Shown here piece after piece: positions 1 to 5,330 of a stretch of DNA of 11,080 nucleotides. The notes beneath the pieces were generated by a model, which did not search any database, was not told the DNA's origin, and saw nothing but the letters and a program-made list of their open reading frames with translations. The stretch spans positions 1-11,080 of the forward strand of contig VGWZ01000049.1 in NCBI GenBank assembly GCA_016873595.1. The letters are read 5' to 3'. Position 1 is the stretch's first letter, and each line of letters begins with the position of its first letter. Origin of the DNA: Nitrospira sp. (lineage in GTDB: Bacteria > Nitrospirota > Thermodesulfovibrionia > Thermodesulfovibrionales > SM23-35). Both the position numbers and the translations under genes were made by a program.

Positions 1-64
1 TCTCGTCATGAATTTCTTCCATACTCATACAGTTTCCGATTATCAATTTGTGATTAGTCAACAT
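1..64 (-). CDS. N-terminus of probable DNA methyltransferase (partial, runs off the left edge)
   Basis: Only the first 21 codons are inside the window: ATG at 62-64, reading MLTNHKLIIGNC then MSMEEIHDE. An opening of the form 'hKlIIGdc..MeeipD' is typical of site-specific DNA methyltransferases (N6-adenine or N4-cytosine, N6_N4_Mtase family), where it forms the first strand just before the (D/N/S)PPY catalytic motif; that motif would lie outside the window. A strong Shine-Dalgarno AAAGGAG (71-77) sits six bases upstream of the ATG and overlaps the stop codon of the preceding small gene, which suggests translational coupling. The family call rests on a short stretch, so it is moderate. It could be the modification half of a restriction-modification system, separate from the Res-like helicase about 10 kb upstream. 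Confidence 0.6.
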   Translation of the reverse strand, partial: MLTNHKLIIGNCMSMEEIHDE

Positions 65-70
65 ATTTTT

Positions 71-77
71 CTCCTTT
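71..77 (-). promoter_or_regulatory. Ribosome binding site of the methyltransferase
   Basis: AAAGGAG on the minus strand, six bases before the ATG at 64. It overlaps the TAA (76-78) of the upstream interrupted ORF and supports 64 as the true start. Confidence 0.7.
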
Positions 78-330
78 AAAACTTTTTTAGAAAAACTTCA
101 ATTTGCTGTTTTGTGAATTCCTTCATTTTGTTATTTGGAATTATTTCTGTAATCTCCCCTAACCCCTCTTTTAAAAAGAGTGGAACATTTTCATTTTTAT
201 AAAACTAAGGATTAAGAGGTTCATATTTTTCTATTGTCTCAAGACTGATACTCAGAAAATTTTCACTAAGCTTTTTATCTTCCTCAGCAATTTCTTTGTA
301 AATTTTTTCTACTTCTTGCAATTTATCCAT
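76..330 (-). pseudogene. Small hypothetical gene interrupted by an in-frame TAG
   Basis: An ATG at 328-330, with a G-rich stretch (GTGGGGGT) a few bases upstream, opens 41 codons beginning MDKLQEVEKIYKEIAEED and ending in a TAG at 205-207. The same frame continues without another stop for 42 more codons, ending in KQQIEVFLKKF and a TAA at 76-78, directly against the methyltransferase start. The two halves share a frame, a lysine- and glutamate-rich composition and tight spacing to the next gene. The simplest reading is therefore one gene of about 84 residues broken by a nonsense mutation. Alternatives are two tiny ORFs, a sequencing error, or TAG readthrough. A palindromic repeat (163-180) lies in the second half and may have altered the gene. 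I do not recognise the family; its place before a methyltransferase suggests an accessory restriction-modification role, but nothing in the protein shows that. Confidence 0.45.
151..183. repeat. Short palindromic repeat (CCCCTCTTTT/AAAAGAG type)
   Basis: CTCTTTT (166-172) pairs with AAAAGAG (174-180) around a single base, preceded by a C-rich run (156-166). The layout matches the short palindromic repeats often scattered through genomes of this kind. It lies within the reading frame of the interrupted small gene and does not itself create a stop. Confidence 0.4.
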
Positions 331-343
331 TTACCCCCACTTC

Positions 344-380
344 CTGAGATTGCTTTGGTCGATGCGACCTCGCAATGACA
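344..380. repeat. Hairpin repeat of the GAGATTGC...GCAATGACA type
   Basis: Two nested stems are visible: ATTGC (349-353) with GCAAT (372-376), and inside it GGTCG (357-361) with CGACC (365-369). The outer sequence GAGATTGC...CGCAATGACA resembles a dispersed intergenic palindrome seen in many bacteria. It sits about 15 bases upstream of the interrupted small gene. The same AATCTC/GAGATT core recurs in the element at 5133-5281. Confidence 0.5.
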
Positions 381-399
381 ATAGGAAATTTATTTTAAC

Positions 400-498
400 T
401 CACACCACCTTGGAAGACTCGAAAATAAGTTCCTCGTAGCTCGTAATTTCTCTCCAATCCACCAGATTAACAGCAAGGCCATCATCACGATAAAGACT
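400..498 (-). other. Open reading segment, possibly a frameshifted 3' continuation of the 485-754 gene
   Basis: This frame has no start codon of its own near the 5' end. It stays open for 32 codons and encodes a credible segment (RDDGLAVNLVDWREI then TSYEELIFESSKVV) ending in TGA at 400-402. It overlaps the 3' end of the 485-754 ORF in another frame, and both frames read Ser-Leu around the overlap. A one-base frameshift would extend the 89-residue protein to about 120 residues. The alternative is a leftover fragment of another gene. No family is recognised. Confidence 0.3.
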
Positions 499-754
499 TT
501 ATCTCGTCCTCAGAAGAATTTTTAAACCCATAATATTCCAGAAGATATCTCTCGATGTCCTTTTTCAGACTTTCTTCACTCTCTGCCTTAAACCCCTTCT
601 TAAATTTAGTTTTCTGCTCTCCGGTAGAGAACTCAAAGGTTACTAAGTAGAGTTTCTGGCCTTCCGGAGGCATCATATTTTTGTGAACATTATTCACGTC
701 TGCTTCTCTTATTTCAACTGATTCAATTGAATCATAAAGTAAAGGATTTGTCAA
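485..754 (-). CDS. Small hypothetical protein, 89 residues
   Basis: The protein is soluble and charged. An N-terminal stretch (residues 1-45, strand-rich, with KLYLVTFEFSTGEQ around 34-47) is followed by a helical lysine/glutamate-rich C-terminus with ERYLLEYYGF. No signal peptide or membrane segment is visible and I do not recognise a family. The only available start is a TTG at 752-754 without a clear ribosome binding site, because an in-frame TAA lies about 30 bases further upstream; an internal ATG pair at residues 27-28 is an alternative. The gene starts about 60 bases past a large structured element (812-947), so its native 5' end may have been lost. Its 3' end may be frameshifted (see 400-498). 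It may be a decaying gene. Confidence 0.4.
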   Translation of the reverse strand: MTNPLLYDSIESVEIREADVNNVHKNMMPPEGQKLYLVTFEFSTGEQKTKFKKGFKAESEESLKKDIERYLLEYYGFKNSSEDEIKSLS

Positions 755-811
755 GGGTAAAATGAGACAGCACGATATTTATTTTCGCTTAATGAAAAAA
801 GGCAAGCTGTG

Positions 812-947
812 TCTTAGACAATGGGATTAGTTTTGAGCGGCTTTTTTCGCTGCTCAGCGAGGACATGATGTCCGAGCGAGCGAAAACCTCGGAAGAAGGC
901 CGGATGCCTTCTGAGAATGAGCAAAAAACTGATCCCATCGCCTATGA
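812..947. repeat. Structured element, copy A (outer stem enclosing two hairpins)
   Basis: The outer stem is ATGGGATTAGTTTT (821-834) paired with AAAACTGATCCCAT (925-938), 14 pairs with one G-T, and continues imperfectly to about 812 and 947. Inside, in order: TTTTGAGCGG (831-840); a hairpin with TTTTCGCT (844-851) against AGCGAAAA (879-886), capped by GGACA/TGTCC (861-865 and 869-873); the motif ACCTCGGA (886-893); a hairpin AGAAGGC (894-900) against GCCTTCT (906-912); then GAGAATGAGC (913-922). Copy B at 1873-1995 has the same three motifs and the same layout with unrelated stem sequences. The element lies between the stop of the STAS/HATPase gene and the small ORF. It could be a structured RNA or a mobile palindromic DNA element; I do not recognise the family. 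Confidence 0.7.
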
Positions 948-964
948 AAGGCTTTCGGTAAGTA

Positions 965-1807
965 TTAAATTTCTGGCAGCATGATATTTATCTGTGCTCC
1001 AGGAAAATAAGTAAGGTTACGTTCCTTTGCTTTTCCTCTTGCCCATTGAGGTATGATCGAAAGCTTTGCAGTCCCTGAACGGATGGAGAGTTTACCCTCC
1101 CATTGTTTCACAAACCGCCTTACTGCAGTCAATCCATATCCTCTCCCCTTTTCAGGAAAACGCGAAGCACCGTGAAGCAACCCTTTTTCTATTGCTTCAA
1201 GGTCGTCTTTTAACGAAAATCTTTCGGATAAGGAGTTTCTAAAACCAATACCCACATCCATAACTGCAATCTTCACCACATTTTTGTTGAGACTCTGGAA
1301 ATAGTATTTCTGTATCCCCACAAATCCCTTGTTTTCACTGTGTTCAATGATATTCTGGCATGCCTCTGAAAGGGAAACGATAAAGCTATTGATTGCCCGT
1401 TCATCATAGTGTAGATGTTTTATAAGGATTGCATGAGAACGGTCTCTCACCTTGCCGACAATAAAATGGATGTCATCTGATTTTTCTATCGGCGTGATCT
1501 CAAGGAGCACATCAGAATATGAACTTCTATGATATTTTTCTGACAGGTGCGGTTGAGAAGGTTCAAGGGTGAAATATCTATCAATGAATTTAAAGAAGTC
1601 CATTCTTTCAAGATATTTGAGAACTTCCTCTGATTCCGGAAGACTAAGAGTCTTACGAATACCCTTAGATTTCAAAAGTTCTCCTATTTCAAGAAGACCG
1701 ACCATGCCATAGGGGTCTATAAAGGTTGTCTCTCGAAGGTCAATGAGTGATGACTCTTTAAAGATATGTAAAACCTGTTCAAAGGTATCTTCTGTGACCT
1801 GATTCAT
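965..1807 (-). CDS. STAS-like/HATPase regulator (anti-sigma-factor type serine kinase fold)
   Basis: Residues about 15-80 look like a degenerate STAS domain (LIDLRETTFIDPYGMVGLLE), as in anti-anti-sigma factors. Residues about 125-250 form a GHKL ATPase of the RsbW/SpoIIAB type: N box SEACQNIIEHS (147-157, with E148, N152 and H156), G1 box DVGIGF (184-189) and G2 box GRGYGL (221-226). The core ATP-binding residues are present, so ATP binding and possibly kinase activity are likely. In the family such proteins phosphorylate a STAS partner or sequester a sigma factor; here both modules are on one cytosolic polypeptide of 280 residues. No sigma factor or second STAS gene is adjacent, so the target is unknown. 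The ATG at 1807 lacks a close ribosome binding site (an AGGA lies about 16 bases away). The gene stands between two copies of the same structured element and appears to be its own transcription unit. Confidence 0.8.
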   Translation of the reverse strand: MNQVTEDTFEQVLHIFKESSLIDLRETTFIDPYGMVGLLEIGELLKSKGIRKTLSLPESEEVLKYLERMDFFKFIDRYFTLEPSQPHLSEKYHRSSYSDVLLEITPIEKSDDIHFIVGKVRDRSHAILIKHLHYDERAINSFIVSLSEACQNIIEHSENKGFVGIQKYYFQSLNKNVVKIAVMDVGIGFRNSLSERFSLKDDLEAIEKGLLHGASRFPEKGRGYGLTAVRRFVKQWEGKLSIRSGTAKLSIIPQWARGKAKERNLTYFPGAQINIMLPEI

Positions 1808-1872
1808 TGCTTATAAATGTCAATCCTAAATAATGCATTGGGTTAATAGTGTAATATCTTTAAATTCGTACA

Positions 1873-1995
1873 AAGACAGGCAGGTCATAGTATTTGAGCG
1901 GTTTTGAATTCTTTAGAAAAAAGAATTCACCTCGGAGTCTCCCGATGTATATCGGGGGACGAGAATGAGCGAAAATGCTATGACCTGCCTGTCTT
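1873..1995. repeat. Structured element, copy B (outer stem enclosing two hairpins)
   Basis: The outer stem runs 1873-1893 against 1975-1995, 21 pairs with one G-T, including a perfect 16-base block GACAGGCAGGTCATAG (1875-1890) with its complement at 1978-1993. Inside: TTTGAGCGG (1893-1901); a hairpin GAATTCTTT (1906-1914) with AAAGAATTC (1920-1928); ACCTCGGA (1929-1936); a hairpin GTCTCCCGAT (1937-1946) with ATCGGGGGAC (1951-1960), loop GTAT; then GAGAATGAGC (1961-1970). Motif order and spacing match copy A. It occupies most of the gap between the beta-CASP gene and the STAS/HATPase gene; the rest of that gap (1808-1872 and 1996-2034) shows nothing else. Confidence 0.75.
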
Positions 1996-2034
1996 CATAC
2001 ATAGTTTATGAATACTTCGGGTTAAGTCTTTAGG

Positions 2035-3417
2035 CTACAGTTCGAAAACATCACCCTTCCGGGGTACGTGTGTTGTATAACCAAATCTTTCTCTTATGGC
2101 TTCACCAAAAGATACTGACACTTCTTCTTCACCATGTACCACAAATACCTCTGGTGAACCTTCAAAATCTGAGAGCCACTCGATGAGCTCTGCAAGGTCT
2201 GCATGTGCAGAAAAACCATTTATTGTAAAGATAGATGCCTTCACTGCTATCTCTTCTCCGAGCATCTTTACCCTTTCTGCTCCATCTACAATCCTTCGCC
2301 CGAGTGTACCTCTTGCCTGAAATCCTACAAAAATGATACTGCACTCAGGCCTCCAAAGATTATGTTTCAGATGATGCTTTATCCTGCCACCCTCGCACAT
2401 ACCACTTCCTGCAATCACAATGATACCTGATTTAATCCTATTTAATGCCATTGATTCATTCACATTCTGCACAAAATGTAACCTGATAGAATCATCCGTA
2501 TTTTTAACTGAAAAGAACCTTCTCGCCTCGTCATCAAAACATTCCGGATGTGCAAGATATACCTTAGTTACCTCTTCTGTAAGTGGGCTATCGAGATATA
2601 CATCAATCCTGTAGAGCCTTTTTTCGCGGACAAGATTATTCAGGATATACAGTAAGTCCTGAGTCCTTCCGACTGCAAATGATGGTATATAGACATTACC
2701 GCCTTTTTTAAAGGTTGTTTTTATCGCTTCTGTCAACTCATCTATACTCTCTTTTAAGGGTTTGTGTTGCCTGTTTCCATAGGTTGATTCAATTAAGATA
2801 AAATCTGCTTCTCGAGGGGTAAATGGATCTTTGACTATGGGGTTACCTTTCTTCCCTATGTCACCGGAAAAGACAATTTTCTTCTCCTTCTCACTATCCT
2901 GAAACCACAATTCAAGTGTCGCTGAGCCGAGTATATGACCTGCATCGAGAAATCTGTATTTAATGCCATTTCCGAGATTGAATATCTTATCATATGGTTT
3001 TATATCAAAAAGCGGAATGACGTTTTTGACATCATCTGCGGTATAAAGCGGGGAAACAGGTGGTTTCCCCGCCCTCAGAGCCTTTCTTGTAAGCCACTCT
3101 GTATCACTTTGCTGGATATGTGCAGAATCATAAAGCATCATCTCAAGAAGATCTCTTGTTGCAGACGTTGCAATGATCCTACCTCTAAAGCCTTCTTTGA
3201 CAATCTTGGGAAGCATTCCAGAGTGGTCTATGTGGGCATGTGTGATAAAGATGTACTCAATCTCTTCGGGTCGAATATGAAGAGCTGCCCTGTTCACGTC
3301 ATCAGCGCTTTCACCCTGATACATCCCAGCTTCAACAAGAATTTTACACTTACTGATTTCAAGATAAAAACAAGAACCAGTAACTGTCCTGACTCCTCCG
3401 AGAAATTTGAGCTTCAT
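2035..3417 (-). CDS. Beta-CASP metallo-beta-lactamase ribonuclease (CPSF-like)
   Basis: This 460-residue protein has the layout of cytosolic RNA-processing nucleases related to CPSF-73: a metallo-beta-lactamase fold with a beta-CASP insertion and an RMMBL tail. Metal-binding motifs seen are HAHIDH (60-65), GHILGSA (H161), SGDIG (D186), and the late residues in FSAHAD (402-407) and VVHGE (H429). Beta-CASP motif A is IESTYGNR (209-216) and motif B lies in GRIKHHLKHNL (344-354). Motif 1 reads VEAG where many members have VDCG, a conservative change. Activity would be two-zinc endo- or exonucleolytic RNA cleavage; bacterial members of this exact type are poorly characterised, so substrate and direction are unknown. 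The ATG overlaps the upstream gene's TGA as ATGA, showing translational coupling in the queC operon. No paired transcription terminator is clear; structured element B begins about 40 bases beyond the stop. Confidence 0.9.
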   Translation of the reverse strand: MKLKFLGGVRTVTGSCFYLEISKCKILVEAGMYQGESADDVNRAALHIRPEEIEYIFITHAHIDHSGMLPKIVKEGFRGRIIATSATRDLLEMMLYDSAHIQQSDTEWLTRKALRAGKPPVSPLYTADDVKNVIPLFDIKPYDKIFNLGNGIKYRFLDAGHILGSATLELWFQDSEKEKKIVFSGDIGKKGNPIVKDPFTPREADFILIESTYGNRQHKPLKESIDELTEAIKTTFKKGGNVYIPSFAVGRTQDLLYILNNLVREKRLYRIDVYLDSPLTEEVTKVYLAHPECFDDEARRFFSVKNTDDSIRLHFVQNVNESMALNRIKSGIIVIAGSGMCEGGRIKHHLKHNLWRPECSIIFVGFQARGTLGRRIVDGAERVKMLGEEIAVKASIFTINGFSAHADLAELIEWLSDFEGSPEVFVVHGEEEVSVSFGEAIRERFGYTTHVPRKGDVFEL

Positions 3418-3692
3418 AATCCCATCTTTTTTAATGCTTCATCGGCTAAAGTCCTTAAAGCGGGAGCTTCATCGGGTAGATAAAGCATCACGCCACCTTT
3501 GACAGGCCTCACTATGATCTTCCCTTCCTGAGCTAATTTGTTCGTCACCTCAACAGGATTTTCACCATCAAAATATTTCTTAAATGCACTATTAAATCCA
3601 GAGTATACAGAATGAATACCCTTGTATCCTTCTTTCCTTAAACTGACAATTGCCTTTTTCACAAACTCTTCATAAATCAATCTCTCTGACAT
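3414..3692 (-). CDS. Small unknown protein, 92 residues, winged-helix-like composition
   Basis: The family is not recognised. The protein is soluble, mostly helical at the N-terminus (residues 5-45), with a short strand pair around KIIVRPVKGGVMLYLPDE (58-75), then a C-terminal helix. That order resembles a small winged-helix fold, but this is inference from sequence pattern only. The start is supported by AAAAGGAGG (3702-3710) nine bases upstream of the ATG; this ribosome binding site lies inside the end of the UPF0158 gene, and the two genes overlap by 23 bases. Its stop overlaps the ATG of the beta-CASP nuclease. Tight coupling on both sides suggests it works with the nuclease, for example in nucleic acid binding. 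Confidence 0.65.
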   Translation of the reverse strand: MSERLIYEEFVKKAIVSLRKEGYKGIHSVYSGFNSAFKKYFDGENPVEVTNKLAQEGKIIVRPVKGGVMLYLPDEAPALRTLADEALKKMGL

Positions 3693-4254
3693 AGCCTGCC
3701 CCCTCCTTTTTCCTTTTTAAATAGGTTTGTTCTATCTTTACCCCCAGAGACCCCAACCAATCAATGATTGCTTTTTTCATTGCCTTTGCATTATATCCAT
3801 GCCATCTTTTTCTTTCCTTTGGATAATCAATCAGAACGCTCTTGAATCGTGCAAATGCGCCTTTCCCGTTAAGTGCAGCCGATAGCTTTTCTTTAAGTCG
3901 ATGGTCAGAAAGAGTTTCTGAGAAATTTTTCATGGTTATATATGCTTCTCCTGACTGTCGTTCCGGAATACGGACATATCTCTCTTCGTTGAAAAGAATC
4001 TCCATAATCATCTCCATCTCATCTTCCATCCACTCAGGCAGTTCAGGTTCTTCATCAAACTCTATATACTCTATGTCATCACCTATCTCATCATACTCGT
4101 CTTCATGCAGATTTGATTTCATCACGCTTAACACATCCTCTGAAAGGGACATGATTTCACCTGTCTCAAGGTCAAGGAAGTAATCAAATGAATCCCTCAC
4201 CACATCTTCCATAGCTTTCTGGATCTCATCGAAATCAACTTTCAGTTTTTTCAT
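3670..4254 (-). CDS. UPF0158 family protein
   Basis: The protein of about 194 residues opens with KKLKVDFDEIQKAMED and the motif YFLDLETGEIM, which is characteristic of the uncharacterised UPF0158 family. The middle is strongly acidic (DEYDEIGDDIEYIEFDEEPE). The C-terminal third is basic, with RWHGYNAKAMKKAIIDWL. It is cytosolic with no membrane segment, and its function is unknown. I place the start at the ATG at 4252-4254 because AAAGGTG lies just upstream; a GTG two codons earlier (4258-4260) is possible and would add Met-Thr. It overlaps the end of queC by 20 bases and the next gene by 23, so it belongs to the same coupled operon. The acidic middle could mediate protein or metal contacts, but nothing shows this directly. 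Confidence 0.8.
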   Translation of the reverse strand: MKKLKVDFDEIQKAMEDVVRDSFDYFLDLETGEIMSLSEDVLSVMKSNLHEDEYDEIGDDIEYIEFDEEPELPEWMEDEMEMIMEILFNEERYVRIPERQSGEAYITMKNFSETLSDHRLKEKLSAALNGKGAFARFKSVLIDYPKERKRWHGYNAKAMKKAIIDWLGSLGVKIEQTYLKRKKEGAGYVREIDL

Positions 4255-5080
4255 TGTCACCTTTGATTAAAGGATCTCTCATGCCTGCCTCTTTAAATCC
4301 CTTTGCTCTAAAAAAACAACTATCACACCTTTCGCAGGGAATAAGTTCGGATTTGGGCGTTTGGCGTTCGTAGCTATCTTCTTTATAACTTTGAACTTTG
4401 AACTTTGAACTTTGAACTTCTCCAGGTCGCGGGTCATAGCAGCTCCATGTCAATGAATAATCAAGTCCGAGCTCAAGACCCTTTTTTATTATCTCTGATT
4501 TTTTCATTGCGATAAGAGGCGCCCTTATGATAAACCTCAATCTATCCTCAATAGATGCTTTTGTTGCAAGGTTTGCCATCTCCTCAAATGCCCTGAGATA
4601 CTCCGGCCTACAATCAGGATAACTGCTATAGTCTATGGCATTTGCACCTATAAAAATACTCTCTGCCTTAAGAACCTCTGCCCATGCAAGGGCAAACGAT
4701 AAAAATATCGTATTGCGGGCAGGAACGTAAGTGATAGGGACTATCGAAGATGCATGATGCACGATGCCAGATGCATGATTTTTTTCATCCTGAATCTTGA
4801 ATCCTGAATCCTGTATCCTGATTTTTGGGACTTCCATTTCCGATGTAAGGGCTGATCCCCCGATAGCTCTGAGGTCAAATTTTATAATGAGATGTTTCTG
4901 AACCCCGATAGATAAAGCAACCTTTTTTGCAGAATCGAGTTCTATCTTATGCCGTTGATTGTAATCAAAACTCAGGGCATACAACGCATGTTTTTCAGAT
5001 TGTGCAACTGCAAGTGTTGTTGAAGAATCAATTCCACCGCTAAGGAGAACTACCGCCCTACTATTATTGTCCTGTCTCAT
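4235..5080 (-). CDS. queC: 7-cyano-7-deazaguanine synthase QueC with two repeat-derived insertions
   Basis: QueC converts 7-carboxy-7-deazaguanine, ammonia and ATP to preQ0, a step in queuosine synthesis in the cytosol. The ATP pyrophosphatase loop is SGGIDSS (14-20). PARNTIFLSFALAWAE (120-135) and IGANAIDYSSYPDCRPEY (144-161) are family hallmarks. The zinc-binding cysteines are C214 in TWSCYDP and C249, C252 and C255 in PCERCDSCFFRAKGF. The protein has 281 residues against about 220-235 usually; the excess lies in two blocks, residues about 87-113 and 221-246, encoded by heptanucleotide repeats (4749-4821 and 4342-4419). Both keep the frame and fall between conserved motifs, the second inside the zinc loop, so the enzyme may still work. 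The ATG at 5078-5080 has no good ribosome binding site, and another 7-base array begins 11 bases upstream. It is first gene of the operon with UPF0158, the 92-residue protein and the nuclease; no other queuosine gene is in the window. Confidence 0.93.
   Translation of the reverse strand: MRQDNNSRAVVLLSGGIDSSTTLAVAQSEKHALYALSFDYNQRHKIELDSAKKVALSIGVQKHLIIKFDLRAIGGSALTSEMEVPKIRIQDSGFKIQDEKNHASGIVHHASSIVPITYVPARNTIFLSFALAWAEVLKAESIFIGANAIDYSSYPDCRPEYLRAFEEMANLATKASIEDRLRFIIRAPLIAMKKSEIIKKGLELGLDYSLTWSCYDPRPGEVQSSKFKVQSYKEDSYERQTPKSELIPCERCDSCFFRAKGFKEAGMRDPLIKGDNEKTES
4342..4369. repeat. Degenerate heptanucleotide array inside queC (GGCGTTT type)
   Basis: On the plus strand the units TAAGTTC, GGATTTG, GGCGTTT and GGCGTTC run in a 7-base period; the last two differ at one base. 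With the array at 4387-4419 it encodes the extra residues in the zinc-binding loop of QueC. Confidence 0.5.
4387..4419. repeat. Heptanucleotide array inside queC (AACTTTG x4 plus partial)
   Basis: Four perfect copies of AACTTTG start at 4387, 4394, 4401 and 4408, followed by AACTT. Because 7 is not a multiple of 3, each unit is read in a different frame, giving VQSSKFKVQS in QueC. The perfection of the units suggests a recent origin compared with the surrounding gene. Confidence 0.9.
4749..4776. repeat. Heptanucleotide array inside queC (GATGCAT x4)
   Basis: Four units with one or two changes: GATGCAT, GATGCAC, GATGCCA, GATGCAT, then GATT. It encodes NHASGIVHHASS in QueC. A related array (GATACAC, GATGCAC, ...) lies just upstream of the gene at 5092-5119. 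Confidence 0.8.
4787..4821. repeat. Heptanucleotide array inside queC (ATCCTGA x5)
   Basis: Five units start at 4787, 4794, 4801, 4808 and 4815: ATCCTGA, ATCTTGA, ATCCTGA, ATCCTGT, ATCCTGA. It encodes RIQDSGFKIQD in QueC. It follows the GATGCAT array after ten bases, so the first QueC insertion is a composite of two different repeat families. Confidence 0.85.
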
Positions 5081-5091
5081 AAATATTTAAT

Positions 5092-5119
5092 GATACACGA
5101 TGCACGATTCATGATTTCA
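5092..5119. repeat. Heptanucleotide array upstream of queC
   Basis: Units GATACAC, GATGCAC, GATTCAT and GATTTCA begin 11 bases before the queC start codon and share the GATGCAC unit with the array inside the gene (4749-4776). Its position means the queC 5' leader consists largely of repeat sequence. Confidence 0.65.
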
Positions 5120-5132
5120 AAAACCGATGTCC

Positions 5133-5281
5133 TAGTGTACTGTCCCTAACACTTCTATACACTGCCACTGCGATCCCGACAGAAGGTTGGGAGAAGCAAT
5201 CTCAGAACGAGATTCCTCTCCCGAATGCTTTCGGGATTGGAATGATAGTCGGGATAAAGTTATTTGTGAAACAGTCCACTA
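5133..5281. mobile_element. MITE-like palindromic element with TA-flanked imperfect inverted ends
   Basis: The ends TAGTGTACTGT (5133-5143) and ACAGTCCACTA (5271-5281) are inverted repeats matching at 10 of 11 positions, each bounded by TA. That is the pattern left by IS630/Tc1-type insertion, though here TA could simply be part of the repeat. Inside are ATCCCGAC (5173-5180) with GTCGGGAT (5248-5255), GGGAGA (5189-5194) with TCTCCC (5217-5222), AATCTC (5198-5203) with GAGATT (5209-5214), and a competing CCCGAA/TTCGGG hairpin (5220-5225 and 5230-5235). There is no coding capacity. It lacks the TGAGCGG and ACCTCGGA motifs of the elements at 812 and 1873, so it is a different family. It separates two operons and could also help end transcription of the upstream one. 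Confidence 0.5.
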
Positions 5282-5298
5282 TGTCTGATACTTTCTAT

Positions 5299-5326
5299 CA
5301 TGCAGCCTGTATCCTGCATCTTGCAT
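5299..5326. repeat. Heptanucleotide array after the DUF4388 gene
   Basis: Units CATGCAG, CCTGTAT, CCTGCAT and CTTGCAT end four bases before the stop codon complement of the DUF4388/GspG-like gene. They resemble a mix of the TCCTGAA and TGCATGA families found in queC. Confidence 0.6.
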
Positions 5327-5330
5327 CTTT

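Noticed and set aside
205..207. TAG as a pyrrolysine codon
   Set aside because: No pyrrolysine genes or methylamine methyltransferase context is present; a nonsense mutation is simpler.
812..1995. Elements A and B as integron attC sites
   Set aside because: The core-site consensus sequences (RYYYAAC/GTTRRRY) are absent, no integrase is present, and the conserved motifs differ.
1873..1995. Element B as a simple rho-independent terminator
   Set aside because: It is much longer than a terminator, has internal conserved motifs and two more hairpins, and lacks a clear T-run after the stem in the direction of transcription.
2935..3483. 182-codon open frame on the plus strand
   Set aside because: It lies antisense to the well-supported beta-CASP nuclease and the 92-residue gene and has no recognisable domain; it is a shadow of their codon pattern.
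4342..5326. CRISPR array
   Set aside because: Units are 7 bases, tandem and without spacers, and no cas genes are present.
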